From positions 1 to 25,916 of the forward strand of contig NZOF01000126.1 in the NCBI GenBank assembly GCA_002695185.1: a stretch of 25,916 bases of DNA, written 5' to 3'. A model generated the notes under the pieces. That model made no database searches. It was not told where the DNA came from and was given only the letters and a program-made list of their open reading frames with translations. A program made the translations under genes and the position numbers. The DNA comes from Erythrobacter sp. GTDB taxonomy: Bacteria; Pseudomonadota; Alphaproteobacteria; Sphingomonadales; Sphingomonadaceae. Below, in pieces: positions 14,171-22,536 of the stretch (positions are counted from its first letter, which is position 1; the number at the start of each line of letters is the position of its first letter).

Positions 14171-15589
14171 TCAGGCGTAGATGCCGTCATCTCCAGAATC
14201 GCGGGGTTGATCGCCCTTCTCGCTGGACGAAGAGTTTGGCGCACGCTGCAGGTCTTGCCGCTCTGCCTTGGCCCCCTGATGGGAGCGTTGATCATGACCG
14301 GCGGACTGCTGAGAATGGCTCGAGGCTGCTTGCCCGGCCTGATCGCCGAAATGCTGCGGCCGTCCATGCTCATCATTCCGGCCGCCCGATGCACCGGCAT
14401 CTCCAAGTGCACGGACCGCAGAATGCGCAGCATTTCCAAACCCTGGATCGGCACTCGAGATGACCGCCGATATGCCGCTGTCATCGCGCGACAGGCGCAA
14501 AGCCACCACGCCGAACTCTGCATGACTCAGCGTCGCTTTTACCGGCTGCGCACCGTTCGTATCCCTGGCAGTGCTGATTGCCTGAACCAGCTCTTCGAAC
14601 CGCTGGGTTCCTCCAAGCTGGACGACATCTGCCGCTTTAGATACCGGCCCGGGCGTGGCCGGGGCGGGACTGGTAGCGCTCGCCGCAAGGAAAGAGGATT
14701 GCATCTCCGCCCCAGTACGCGGCATTGACGTTGTAGCCTCACCTTCGGCGATCTCCTGCCTACCCGACGAAACTGCAAGCCTAAGCTTGACTTGCGGAGC
14801 GACGTTCTTCCCATTCGTTTGGGTCCGGACATCGGCGCCATCGTCGCTGCCAAAGCTAAATTTGCCCTCATCAGCGACAGCTTCCCCATTCGCTTTGCCG
14901 GTCGGCACCGGTTGACCCGCTGACAACGACATTTGAGCTTGTACGGGACCTTTAGCTTCCAGCTTCAAAGCCAAGTCGCCGCCAACTTTCTCAATCGTGG
15001 CCCCAGCCGGAACACGCCCAGCCAATACCCCTTCAATAGCCTCTGCCGCCTCAGGCATTGCAGCCTTCACGACTTGAAACGCATGTCCAACCGATACCGG
15101 CAGCGGCCCATCTGCTGCAGCCTGCCCCAACGGCGTAATTGCGCGCGCCAGCTTGGGGGCCCCCGATCCTTGTGCGACCTTCTCGTCAAGCGCCCGCATA
15201 AGCTCGTCTACCTTGCGATCAGCCAGACCAGCTAAGCCACCAGTTTGCAGGGCATCCGCGACCAACACCTTTGCGTCGGCTCCCGCTGCCGCCCCAGTCG
15301 ATATTTCCGGACTGGCAACGCCCGGCACCGCCACCGGCAAAACACCCGGCAATGTTTTGCCGGTGTTGCCGGTATCCGGCTCGATTTTGCCGGTTGCCGG
15401 TTCGACTTTGCCGGTTGCTACTATATTTGCCGTGTCGGCCTTCGCTGGCACCAACGCAACCGAAAGCAATTCCAGGACAGCCGCGAAACCCTCGTTTTCA
15501 GAGGGTTTCTTGTCTTCAGAAGAGGCTTGAACCTCCGCGTCCCCCTTGATCGAGTGTGCAGTCGATTGAGGCACCTGAGAAATGAACAT
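14171..15589 (-). CDS. fliK: FliK, hook-length control protein
   Basis: FliK is the exported ruler that measures hook length and triggers the FlhB specificity switch. The 472-residue protein is Ala/Gly/Pro-rich and probably disordered through residues 1-330. A FliK C-terminal domain follows, around the KATLSHAEFGVVALRLSRDDSGISAVIS segment (about 354-381), which corresponds to the family's 'LxPxxLGxVxVxL'. A Gln/Ser/His-rich tail follows. Residues 59-79 hold three 7-residue repeats. Its place between fliJ and fliL is standard. Confident from position plus the C-terminal motif. Confidence 0.9.
   Translation of the reverse strand: MFISQVPQSTAHSIKGDAEVQASSEDKKPSENEGFAAVLELLSVALVPAKADTANIVATGKVEPATGKIEPDTGNTGKTLPGVLPVAVPGVASPEISTGAAAGADAKVLVADALQTGGLAGLADRKVDELMRALDEKVAQGSGAPKLARAITPLGQAAADGPLPVSVGHAFQVVKAAMPEAAEAIEGVLAGRVPAGATIEKVGGDLALKLEAKGPVQAQMSLSAGQPVPTGKANGEAVADEGKFSFGSDDGADVRTQTNGKNVAPQVKLRLAVSSGRQEIAEGEATTSMPRTGAEMQSSFLAASATSPAPATPGPVSKAADVVQLGGTQRFEELVQAISTARDTNGAQPVKATLSHAEFGVVALRLSRDDSGISAVISSADPGFGNAAHSAVRALGDAGASGGRNDEHGRPQHFGDQAGQAASSHSQQSAGHDQRSHQGAKAERQDLQRAPNSSSSEKGDQPRDSGDDGIYA
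15353..15415 (-). repeat. 21-bp tandem repeat inside fliK
   Basis: Three in-frame 21-bp units encode TGKVEPA, TGKIEPD and TGNTGKT. Each begins ACCGGCAA on the coding strand. Because the unit is a multiple of three, gain or loss would change ruler length without breaking the frame. Confidence 0.7.
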
Positions 15590-15630
15590 GGCTAGTCGTC
15601 CGGCAAATGATCGAAGTCACCACTTGCTAT

Positions 15631-16050
15631 TCAAGAAGCGTGCCAATTCCGCCGCCGGGGCAAAATTGTCTCACCATCTTCCCGCTGCGCTGCCTTCTCA
15701 GCCTTCACCACCCGCTCGCTGACGAAAGAACGCTGTCTCTCGGCCTTGGCGAGCTCTTGCTGAAATTCGTCGGCGGTCACCTGCGCAACCTGGACATCCC
15801 GTTCCGTCGACGCGGATAACTCTGTTAGACCGTCCACGAAGCGATAGATCTGGCCAAGATCAGCCCCTAAGAGGCATCCATCTTGCGGATCATATCCTTC
15901 GGCCATTTCCTTTGTACGGCTGCGGATCGCCATTAATTGGCCAAGCGTGCCTTCGGCCTCGGCAGCCCGAACCGTCGCTGTATGCCGGGCAACGGTTCTC
16001 ACTCTTTCGATACGCCTGAGACGTCTTAATTTGTGGCTCGCCGCGTTCAC
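15631..16050 (-). CDS. fliJ: FliJ, export chaperone-escort / ATPase stalk
   Basis: FliJ is a coiled-coil protein that fits in the FliI hexamer like a rotary stalk and recycles export chaperones. The 139-residue product is almost entirely helical, with an N-terminal Arg-rich helix (KLRRLRRIERVRTVARHTATVRAAE) and a second long helix (about 85-125). It begins inside the end of fliI with an ATGA overlap and is followed after 41 nt by fliK. Sequence conservation in FliJ is low, and position plus coiled-coil length supports the call. Confidence 0.88.
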   Translation of the reverse strand: MNAASHKLRRLRRIERVRTVARHTATVRAAEAEGTLGQLMAIRSRTKEMAEGYDPQDGCLLGADLGQIYRFVDGLTELSASTERDVQVAQVTADEFQQELAKAERQRSFVSERVVKAEKAAQREDGETILPRRRNWHAS

Positions 16051-17378
16051 GACTTAGGCTTCGGCATCAGCAGTTCATGCAATTCGGCAATACTGTCCGC
16101 GAGCGAAACGCTTTCGCCGGTGTCCTGGCTTAAAAACTTGGATATCGCCGAGTGCATCCCGATTGCCTTGTCGAGCTCAGGATCAGAGCCTGCTCTGTAA
16201 GCTCCCATAAGGACGAGATCATGGTTCGCCTCATAGCTCGCACATAGCGCGCGCAAGGCACCAGCCGACTTCTTGTGCTCCTGACTTGCCACATCGTTCA
16301 TGACGCGGCTCAACGAAGCACCGATATCTATTGCTGGATACTGGCCTCGCTGTGCCAGAGCACGTGATAAGACGATATGTCCGTCGAGGATCGCCCGCGC
16401 TGTATCCACGACTGGATCATTCTCGTCGTCGCCGTCTGCCAGAACTGTATAAAGTCCCGTAATCGAACCTCCGCTTACAGCCGAATTGCCCGCTCGTTCG
16501 ACGAGCTTCGTGATCGTCGCGAGCGCTGAAGGTGGATAGCCTCTGGCGGCCCCCGGTTCCCCCATCAGAAAACCGATCTCCCGCGCCGCATGCGCTACGC
16601 GGGTCAGGCTGTCCATCACCAGGAGAACCTGTTTCCCCTGGGCTCGGAAATACTCGCATAGCGAGGTCGCCAACATCGCCCCCCGAATACGGAGCGTAGG
16701 CGAATGATCCGCAGGAACGGCTACGGTAATCGACCTTGAACGATGCTCGCCCTGCATGTGCCTTTCGACAAAGCCTGAGACCTCGCGGGCGCGCTCGCCG
16801 ATAAGGCCAAAAATGACGACGTCCGCCTTTGATCCTTGAGCGATCATGTCGATGAGCACCGACTTGCCGACGCCGGACCCTGCCATGATACCCATGCGCT
16901 GGCCGCGCCCAAACGTCATCATCGCATTGATCGCGCGAATGCCGCTGTCGAACGGCAGCGTAACAGGGCTTCGGTCAAGCGCGCTGGTTCGTACCCCGCC
17001 AGACGGCCAGTAGCGCGAGGGACGAATGTCGGCTCCTCCGTCGATAGGGCGTCCTTCTCCATCCACTGCGCGGCCAAGAAATCCTTCTCCGACCGGCAGC
17101 TGGCCCGGACGTCCCTCGGGATAGACGCGTGCTCCGGGGCTGAGCAAAACGCTGTCGCCCAGCAACATCAAGAGTGTCTGGCCATTGCGAAAGCCGATCA
17201 CCTCCGCGGCAAGACCATGGCCATCCTGCTCAATCCTGCAATGACAGCCAACCGGAACCGATAGTCCGCTAGCCTCGACAAGGCCATTATCGCAGGCCTT
17301 CACCAATCCATATATAACCGGCCCTGACTGTACCGGCGTCGATACCCGAAGGCACTCGAGCAGATCCTGTGTCAACAC
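16047..17378 (-). CDS. fliI: FliI, flagellar export ATPase
   Basis: FliI is the hexameric ATPase that energises unfolding and release of export substrates. The 443-residue protein has an F1-beta-like N-terminal barrel (about 1-90) and Walker A GSGVGKS (167-173). It also has the FGLIGERAREV segment (190-200), Walker B VLLVMDSLTR (251-260) and a helical C-terminal domain. It starts at GTG 17378, overlapping fliH by 7 nt, and overlaps fliJ by 4 nt. All catalytic motifs are intact and length is normal. Confidence 0.97.
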   Translation of the reverse strand: MLTQDLLECLRVSTPVQSGPVIYGLVKACDNGLVEASGLSVPVGCHCRIEQDGHGLAAEVIGFRNGQTLLMLLGDSVLLSPGARVYPEGRPGQLPVGEGFLGRAVDGEGRPIDGGADIRPSRYWPSGGVRTSALDRSPVTLPFDSGIRAINAMMTFGRGQRMGIMAGSGVGKSVLIDMIAQGSKADVVIFGLIGERAREVSGFVERHMQGEHRSRSITVAVPADHSPTLRIRGAMLATSLCEYFRAQGKQVLLVMDSLTRVAHAAREIGFLMGEPGAARGYPPSALATITKLVERAGNSAVSGGSITGLYTVLADGDDENDPVVDTARAILDGHIVLSRALAQRGQYPAIDIGASLSRVMNDVASQEHKKSAGALRALCASYEANHDLVLMGAYRAGSDPELDKAIGMHSAISKFLSQDTGESVSLADSIAELHELLMPKPKS

Positions 17379-17962
17379 GAGCTCATTGCATCTGCAATAG
17401 CGCGCCGCCAGACCTGCGGCCCATCTTCCATACCGCGATCTGCCGTCTCCATCCTTAAGCTTCCACGCTCCAAGGATGGATCGGCTTGGACGACGATCCC
17501 CTCCGGCAATCGCTTCGCTAGCAACTCCATATCCAACGGGTTCAGTTTAAGGACCCGAGGGCCTGCATCGCCAAGCATATTGATCACTTTCAGCGCTCTT
17601 TTCTCGAGCCCAACTTCATCGACCGACTGGGCGTCGATCAACGTTTCACAAAGCTCGAGCACTGTCAGCTTAAGCCTTTCCGCCAGTACCGCTGCCTGGT
17701 CGCCATCAATCCGGCCAAGCGAGATTTCCAATCTGGACATCGCGGCGGCGTCGTTCTCACGCCGTGCAGCTTCTTCCAGCCGCATCTGCTCGCGTCCTTC
17801 GGCGAGCCCCTTGGCATATGCGCGTTCTTCAATCTGGCGCCGGACTTCTGCCTCTGTCGGTAGCGCAACAGATGGGCGCCCAGCGACATATCGCCGAACT
17901 TCCTTGAATCCGTTCGACTGGGCTAACGCCTCCGGCGTCGCAGCTTTGAGTTTATCAAACAT
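17372..17962 (-). CDS. fliH: FliH, regulator of the export ATPase
   Basis: FliH binds FliI and tethers it to FliN in the C ring. The protein is about 196 residues from ATG 17962, which gives an 8-nt overlap with fliG. In-frame ATGs at 17974 and 17998 are alternatives. The N-terminal third is charged. A long Glu/Arg/Ala coiled region follows (REQMRLEEAARRENDAAAMSRLEISL), and then the FliH C-terminal domain ends with LKLNPLDMELLAKRL and DPSLERGSLRMETADRGMEDG, the typical 'D..l..G.c.iet..G.iD' signature. Confidence 0.93.
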   Translation of the reverse strand: MFDKLKAATPEALAQSNGFKEVRRYVAGRPSVALPTEAEVRRQIEERAYAKGLAEGREQMRLEEAARRENDAAAMSRLEISLGRIDGDQAAVLAERLKLTVLELCETLIDAQSVDEVGLEKRALKVINMLGDAGPRVLKLNPLDMELLAKRLPEGIVVQADPSLERGSLRMETADRGMEDGPQVWRRAIADAMSSC

Positions 17963-18977
17963 AGCCGGCGTCATCGCCGCCAATGTCAATCTGCCCATCC
18001 TCGACCATTCGCCGCGCGATCAAGGTGATCTTCTTACGGGCAGCATGAACGTCAGACGCCTTCACACGCCCAAGCTCCTCGATCTCCTCGCGCAAGCTCG
18101 TTGAAGCCCTCTCCGACATTGCTGACAAGAAAACCTTCAACTCCAGTTCGGGAAGGCCCCGGAGCGCATACATCAGGTCCTCGCTTTCGACCGCGCGCAG
18201 CAAAGCGCCCATACTCATCGGGTCGAGCTTCAGCAGATCGTTGAAGGTGAACATCTCGTCCTCAACCTTCTTCGCCAGTTCTGCATCCACCTCAGCTATA
18301 GCAGGCAAAATCCGCTCTTCAGCCGAGCGTTCCGAATTATTGATGATCTCGGCCGCTTCACGCGGCCCACCGGCCTTCATCACATCATGGCCGTGGCTCT
18401 CACTGATCCGCCGGCTGAGAACTTCTTCGAGAATTTCCAGCGCATCGGATTTAACCGCGCCAAGAGAAGCGATCCGGCGGACAGCCTCGTGCTGGACATC
18501 TTCGGGCAGTCCCTTGAGAACCCTTGCCGCAACTTCTGCCTCAAGCTGCACCAAAAGCACTGCGATAGCTTGGGGATGCTCATCAGTGATAAGCGGGATC
18601 AACGCCTCTGGCGTAAGCCAGCGGACCAGCTGCAATGGGGAAGGGCGCTCCTCATTCGGCGCTATTCGCTGCATCAGGTTCTGTGCTTTCACATCGCCGA
18701 CAGCTTTCGTCATCAACGAACGAACCTGCGAAGTCCGATTAACCCCGCTGAACGCGAGCTTCTTCGTCCGCTCGAGGAAATTTGCGATTGCCTCTTCGAT
18801 CATGTCGCCTTCGATATTGTCGAGGCTGCACATGCGTTCACCCAGCAGTTTCAACTCATCGGGCTCGAGTTTCGAGAGAAGCTTGGCTGCCTGGTCCTCG
18901 TCCAGAACTGCAACCATCAAGGCTGCGCGCGTTGCAGGATCCACCGTTCCCGTGAGCATAATGTCGGTGCCTGGCAT
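17955..18977 (-). CDS. fliG: FliG, rotor torque protein
   Basis: FliG couples the MS ring to the C ring and interacts with the stator. The 340-residue protein has N, middle and C domains in order. The middle domain carries the EHPQ motif (133-136) and the hinge MFTFNDLLKLD (the family's MFxFdDl), and the C domain carries the torque helix. In that helix the usual Arg and acidic residues are kept as SERASTSLREEIEELGRV. It overlaps fliF by one base (TGATG) and fliH by 8 nt. Length is typical. Confidence 0.97.
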   Translation of the reverse strand: MPGTDIMLTGTVDPATRAALMVAVLDEDQAAKLLSKLEPDELKLLGERMCSLDNIEGDMIEEAIANFLERTKKLAFSGVNRTSQVRSLMTKAVGDVKAQNLMQRIAPNEERPSPLQLVRWLTPEALIPLITDEHPQAIAVLLVQLEAEVAARVLKGLPEDVQHEAVRRIASLGAVKSDALEILEEVLSRRISESHGHDVMKAGGPREAAEIINNSERSAEERILPAIAEVDAELAKKVEDEMFTFNDLLKLDPMSMGALLRAVESEDLMYALRGLPELELKVFLSAMSERASTSLREEIEELGRVKASDVHAARKKITLIARRMVEDGQIDIGGDDAGYV

Positions 18978-20647
18978 CAGTTTGCCTCCAAAGCGGTGTC
19001 AGGTTTCTCGTTCAGCATCTCGCGGAAGGCTGCGAAGGCGTTTTCCGGCTGCTCATCGATGAAATTGCGGGCTAACCCGAGCTTTTCCGTCAACTGTTCT
19101 CGTTTGCGCGCCGCTTCCACAAGCGCCAAAGCTTCCTTGCTGATCTCGTCCTTCTCTTGCTGTTCTTCAGCCGAAGGCCCTTCCAGCACTGGCACATCAT
19201 CTGCCTCATCGCGCTTCCTCAAGCTTTTCAGGAGAGGCCGAGCACCAAGACCAATGATCAGAAGCGCGACGAGTATGCCGCCGCCAATCCGAAGCAAACG
19301 AGCGAACCAGCCTTCTGCATAAAACGGCGTGTCGACCGCTGCGATCGGCTCGAATTCGCTCACCATCACGGCAACCTGATCACCGCGCGCGTCATTTGCA
19401 CCAACCGCTGCGCTTATCAGCGTCTTCAGCTCTGCAAGCTTCGCCTCGTTGGCTCCCTCGATAGCCTCGCCGCTGAGCGCAACTGCGACAGACAAGCGCT
19501 TGATCGCCCCTGGCGCGCTATTCGCGACCGACACCTCACGGCCAAGCTCCCATCGCCTGCTCGATGAACTATCCGTGTTCCCGCTTGCGCCCTCATTCAC
19601 CTCATTCTGGCCGCCCTCCGGCGCACCCTCCTCTGCCTGCGGCGTCGGGGGAGGGGTGTTAGTCAACGCACCGGGGATCCCGCTGGCGTTTCCATTGGCA
19701 GATTGGGTGGTGACAAGATTTTCGCTTCGAAGGGCGCCATCCTTGTCATAGCTTTCGCTGGCCCGCGTAACCTCGTCCATGTCGAGGTCTACTTGGATCT
19801 CGCTGGAGAAATTACCTTCTCCAATCATCGGCGTCAGCAAATGCGCAACCTGGCTGCGAAGCTTCTCTTCGATGCGCGCCTGCAGATCCAATCGATCACC
19901 ATCGTTCGACCGCGGGTCCGAAAGAAGACGTCCCGCCTGATCGACCACCCGAACGGAATCGATCGACATGCCCGGCACCGATGCTGCAACAAGGTTCACA
20001 ATCGCGCGGACTTGAGAATCCGACAGCTGCCGCCCTCGGCCCAGACTGACCATGACAGATGCCGAAGGGGGAATATTCTCCCTCACGAAAGCCGAGCGCT
20101 CGGCTTCAGCAAGATGAACCCGCACGGCATCGACACCGTCAATCTGACCAATGGTCAATGTCAGCTCTCGCTCGCGCGCAATGCGAAGCCGCTCGCCTTC
20201 CATTGTCCGGCTAGCTCCCAAAGGCAGCGAATCCATCATTTCGATGCTGCTTTCCGGAGCACCGATACTGGTGTCGGTCGCTGCCAGCATGCGAGCCTTG
20301 TAAAAGTCTTCCTCGTCCACCGTCAGAACGCCGGTGGCATTGTCGATATTCCAGTTGATCCCCTGGCTATCGAGCAATTGGGTGACTGCGGCCCGATCCT
20401 GATCATCCAGTCCGGAATAGAGCATTCGTTGCGGGGCGGGGGCCAGCTGCGACCACGCAAGCGCTGCGATCCCGATTGCCGAGACCGCAATGAAGGCAGG
20501 TACCATTTTGCGAACCTGATCCTGCGCCGCAAAGGTGCCGATCCGCGTCAGGATGGGGCCGCCCTCCCGATCAAAAAGAGGCGCGGCAAGAGACCGCGCC
20601 GGCACCGCGGTCGTGGATGTCGGAACTGCGGGAACCATGTCCACCAT
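18977..20647 (-). CDS. fliF: FliF, MS-ring protein
   Basis: FliF builds the inner-membrane MS ring that seeds flagellar assembly. The 556-residue protein has a first membrane helix (about 50-70, FIAVSAIGIAALAWSQLAP) and the LYSGLDDQDRAAVTQLLDSQGI ring domain. It then has the EAERSAFVRENIPPSASVMV segment, a low-complexity acidic insertion (about 325-355, Pro/Glu/Gly/Asn/Ser), a second membrane helix (about 440-462) and a C-terminal FliG-binding helix ending ENAFAAFREMLNEK. It starts 3 nt after the fliE stop with GGGGGT upstream. Confidence 0.97.
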   Translation of the reverse strand: MVDMVPAVPTSTTAVPARSLAAPLFDREGGPILTRIGTFAAQDQVRKMVPAFIAVSAIGIAALAWSQLAPAPQRMLYSGLDDQDRAAVTQLLDSQGINWNIDNATGVLTVDEEDFYKARMLAATDTSIGAPESSIEMMDSLPLGASRTMEGERLRIARERELTLTIGQIDGVDAVRVHLAEAERSAFVRENIPPSASVMVSLGRGRQLSDSQVRAIVNLVAASVPGMSIDSVRVVDQAGRLLSDPRSNDGDRLDLQARIEEKLRSQVAHLLTPMIGEGNFSSEIQVDLDMDEVTRASESYDKDGALRSENLVTTQSANGNASGIPGALTNTPPPTPQAEEGAPEGGQNEVNEGASGNTDSSSSRRWELGREVSVANSAPGAIKRLSVAVALSGEAIEGANEAKLAELKTLISAAVGANDARGDQVAVMVSEFEPIAAVDTPFYAEGWFARLLRIGGGILVALLIIGLGARPLLKSLRKRDEADDVPVLEGPSAEEQQEKDEISKEALALVEAARKREQLTEKLGLARNFIDEQPENAFAAFREMLNEKPDTALEAN

Positions 20648-20650
20648 GAT

Positions 20651-21013
20651 TTAGACCCCCATTCTCATGATTTCTTGGTAGGCGGACAGAAGCTTGTTCC
20701 TCACCTGCAGCGTCGCTTCGAAGGACACGCCCGCCTCCTGCCGCGCCAGCATGACTTGCGCGACGTCCGTAATCTCGCCGCGCTGATATGCAGCACTGAC
20801 GTCACCCGCTCTCTGCTGCGCGTTATTCACGCCTTCGACCATACCTCGAAGCGTAGCCTCGAAGCCGCCTCCGGCCTTACCGTCCGATCCTGTCTGGCCT
20901 CCGATCGAGGAATGAAGATCTCGAAGTGAGGACGATCCGTCGATCATTCTTCCTCGAAGGTCCATGATTTGCTGAACGCTGAACCCCGACCCAAACGAAC
21001 CTATCGCCGACAT
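20651..21013 (-). CDS. fliE: FliE, MS ring-rod junction protein
   Basis: FliE joins the MS ring to the rod. The 120-residue protein has a Gly/Ser-rich start and the conserved C-terminal half: FEATLRGMVEGVNNAQQRAGDVSAAYQRGEITDVAQVMLARQEA, then VRNKLLSAYQEIMRMGV, the universal ending of FliE. GGAGG lies upstream of the ATG, and the gene overlaps the end of the regulator by 13 nt. Confidence 0.96.
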   Translation of the reverse strand: MSAIGSFGSGFSVQQIMDLRGRMIDGSSSLRDLHSSIGGQTGSDGKAGGGFEATLRGMVEGVNNAQQRAGDVSAAYQRGEITDVAQVMLARQEAGVSFEATLQVRNKLLSAYQEIMRMGV

Positions 21014-22305
21014 TGCGCAGCCTCCCGGATCTGGACATCAACGTCGATCCCCGATTCCCGCATCGAAGCCAGTCGATATCGCAATGTTCGCTCCGATATG
21101 CCGAGGAAGCTCGCGGTCTTCCCTCGATTTCCTTCGTGTTTACGCAGCGCGTTCAAAATCGCCTGTGTCTCGGTTTCCTGCTTCACAGATGCCAATCGCG
21201 CATCGGCACGCGCGGCAAAATCGAGCGGAATGACTTGCGCAGTTTGCTGCTGGCCATCTGCTTCCGGCGCCGCCCTGGCTCCGCGATCGAAAAGAATGTG
21301 CTCCGGCTCGATGAGATTGCTTCCATCCGACAGCAAGAGTGCACGGCGGATAACATTCTCGAGCTCCCGGACATTCCCCGGCCAATCGTGAGCGCGAAGC
21401 ACGAGATTTGCGCTGTCCGATATGCAAGGTACCACTTTACGACCCGCGCTGTGCCTAATCGCCATCGTCTGCGCGAGAACCTCAACATCCTGAAGGCGTT
21501 CGCTCAGTGCAGGAAGCGACAAGGGGAACACATTCAGCCGATAGTAAAGATCTTCACGGAAGCGTCCCTCGGCCACTTCAAGGGGCAGATCACGGTTCGC
21601 AGCCGCGATGATACGAACATCAACCTTGATGGGCGTCGTCGCGCCCAGCGGAACCACTTCGCTCTCCTGTATTGCCCGCAGCAACTTGCTCTGGAGCGAC
21701 AGGGGCATTTCGGCGATCTCATCGAGCAAAAGCGTCCCGCCTTCTGCCGCGCGAATGAAACCTTCGCTCGCCGCATTTGCGCCGGTGAACGAGCCCTTCT
21801 GATAGCCAAAGAGCATCGCCTCCAGCATCGTCTCGGGCATCGCAGCGCAATTGACGGCAATGAACTCGCCCTTCGAACGAGGGCTGCAGCTATGGACGAA
21901 CCGGCTCAGGATCTCCTTGCCCGTTCCCGTCGGACCATTGATCAGCACAGGGATATCGGTGGATGCCAGCCGGCGGGCCAATGCAAAGATCGCCAAGCTC
22001 TCTGGATCAGAAGCGCTAGGCCCTTCGCCAGCGGACATTGCCGCCAGCACTCTTACGAAAGCCCGATCATCCGACGCAGAGCGATATCGGACGAGGAAGT
22101 GCCCCTCAGACGACCGCTCGATACCTTCGGCATCGCCTTGCTGTACCATGACAACACGCGCGCCATCAGGTGCCTCGGCGGCATCATTCGGGTCGCACAA
22201 AAAAATATTCTGACTTGCAAAAACTATGTCCGACACAGCCGATAGGCGCTGGATCAAAGCGTTATGGCGTGCCTCTACGATATTCGAATAGCGAACCCCT
22301 AACAC
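21001..22305 (-). CDS. flbD: FlbD-like sigma-54-dependent flagellar regulator
   Basis: This 434-residue enhancer-binding protein would activate sigma-54 promoters of flagellar genes. The start GTG 22305 follows AGGGGGGA. The first 100 residues lack the paired acidic residues and Lys of a receiver domain. Then comes a AAA+ domain: Walker A GPTGTGKE (124-131), the sigma-54 contact loop as GSFTGA (171-176), Walker B GGTLLLDE (189-196) and DWPGNVRELENVIRRAL. A Fis-type helix-turn-helix (NRGKTASFLGISERTLRYRL) lies near the C-terminus. First gene of the flagellar operon, divergent from fliC. The gene name is by analogy with Caulobacter FlbD; a FleQ/FleR-type name is possible. Confidence 0.9.
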   Translation of the reverse strand: MLGVRYSNIVEARHNALIQRLSAVSDIVFASQNIFLCDPNDAAEAPDGARVVMVQQGDAEGIERSSEGHFLVRYRSASDDRAFVRVLAAMSAGEGPSASDPESLAIFALARRLASTDIPVLINGPTGTGKEILSRFVHSCSPRSKGEFIAVNCAAMPETMLEAMLFGYQKGSFTGANAASEGFIRAAEGGTLLLDEIAEMPLSLQSKLLRAIQESEVVPLGATTPIKVDVRIIAAANRDLPLEVAEGRFREDLYYRLNVFPLSLPALSERLQDVEVLAQTMAIRHSAGRKVVPCISDSANLVLRAHDWPGNVRELENVIRRALLLSDGSNLIEPEHILFDRGARAAPEADGQQQTAQVIPLDFAARADARLASVKQETETQAILNALRKHEGNRGKTASFLGISERTLRYRLASMRESGIDVDVQIREAAQCRR

Positions 22306-22341
22306 TAGGTTCCCCCCTCATGTGATGGTTCAGGAGCCCTG

Positions 22342-22370
22342 TTTGTAGGATGCATGTTACCAATTCGCAA
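22342..22370 (-). promoter_or_regulatory. Candidate housekeeping promoter for the flagellar regulator
   Basis: Reading the minus strand, TTGCGA (22370-22365) and TACAAA (22347-22342) are separated by exactly 17 nt, with four of six matches each to the -35 and -10 consensus. The predicted transcript would start near 22335 and leave a leader of about 30 nt before GTG 22305. Position and spacing are good, but the match is moderate. Confidence 0.35.
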
Positions 22371-22416
22371 AACCCTAACCTGAAAAATTTACAGCAGCGA
22401 TTCCGGCGCGCGAGGC

Positions 22417-22432
22417 GGGCACATTTTTTTCG
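22417..22432 (+). promoter_or_regulatory. Candidate sigma-54 promoter for fliC
   Basis: GGGCAC followed by a T-rich spacer and TTTCG resembles the -24/-12 pattern TGGCAC-N5-TTGCW, keeping the -24 GG and the -12 C but with T in place of the -12 G. Transcription would start near 22443, giving a leader of about 94 nt. This fits activation by the adjacent FlbD-like regulator, but the mismatch at a key base keeps it tentative. Confidence 0.3.
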
Positions 22433-22461
22433 CGCTCGCCTTAAAAATTTTCCCGGGCGGT

Positions 22462-22508
22462 CGGTCTTAGGGGTGGCAGCCGAGCCAATGGGCGGTTTGG
22501 CTAGACCG
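22462..22508 (+). promoter_or_regulatory. Inverted repeats in the fliC leader
   Basis: CGGTCTTAG (22462-22470) pairs with CTAGACCG (22501-22508) with one bulged T. AGCCAA (22483-22488) pairs with TTGGCT (22497-22502). The two stems share bases 22501-22502 and so compete in part. They end 16 nt before the AGGAG ribosome binding site of fliC. They could be an RNA leader structure or a protein-binding site. Confidence 0.45.
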
Positions 22509-22536
22509 GAAAACATTCCAGACCAGGAGTTTCTCA

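Noticed and set aside
18387..19322. Plus-strand ORF of 311 codons
   Set aside because: It is antisense to fliG and the end of fliF and is a shadow frame.
19703..20929. Plus-strand ORF of 408 codons
   Set aside because: It is antisense to fliF and fliE and has no recognisable domain or ribosome binding site.
21013..22245. Long plus-strand ORF of 410 codons
   Set aside because: It is fully antisense to the sigma-54 activator, whose motifs are unmistakable. The product is rich in Arg/His/Gln with no domain, typical of a shadow frame in GC-rich DNA.
22347..22362. Possible sigma-54 promoter on the minus strand for the regulator operon
   Set aside because: TGGTAA followed by ATCCT lacks the -12 GC and has several -24 mismatches. 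A housekeeping-type promoter fits better.
22442..22469. Possible sigma-28 promoter for fliC
   Set aside because: TAAA is present, but no acceptable GCCGATAA-like -10 follows at the right distance.
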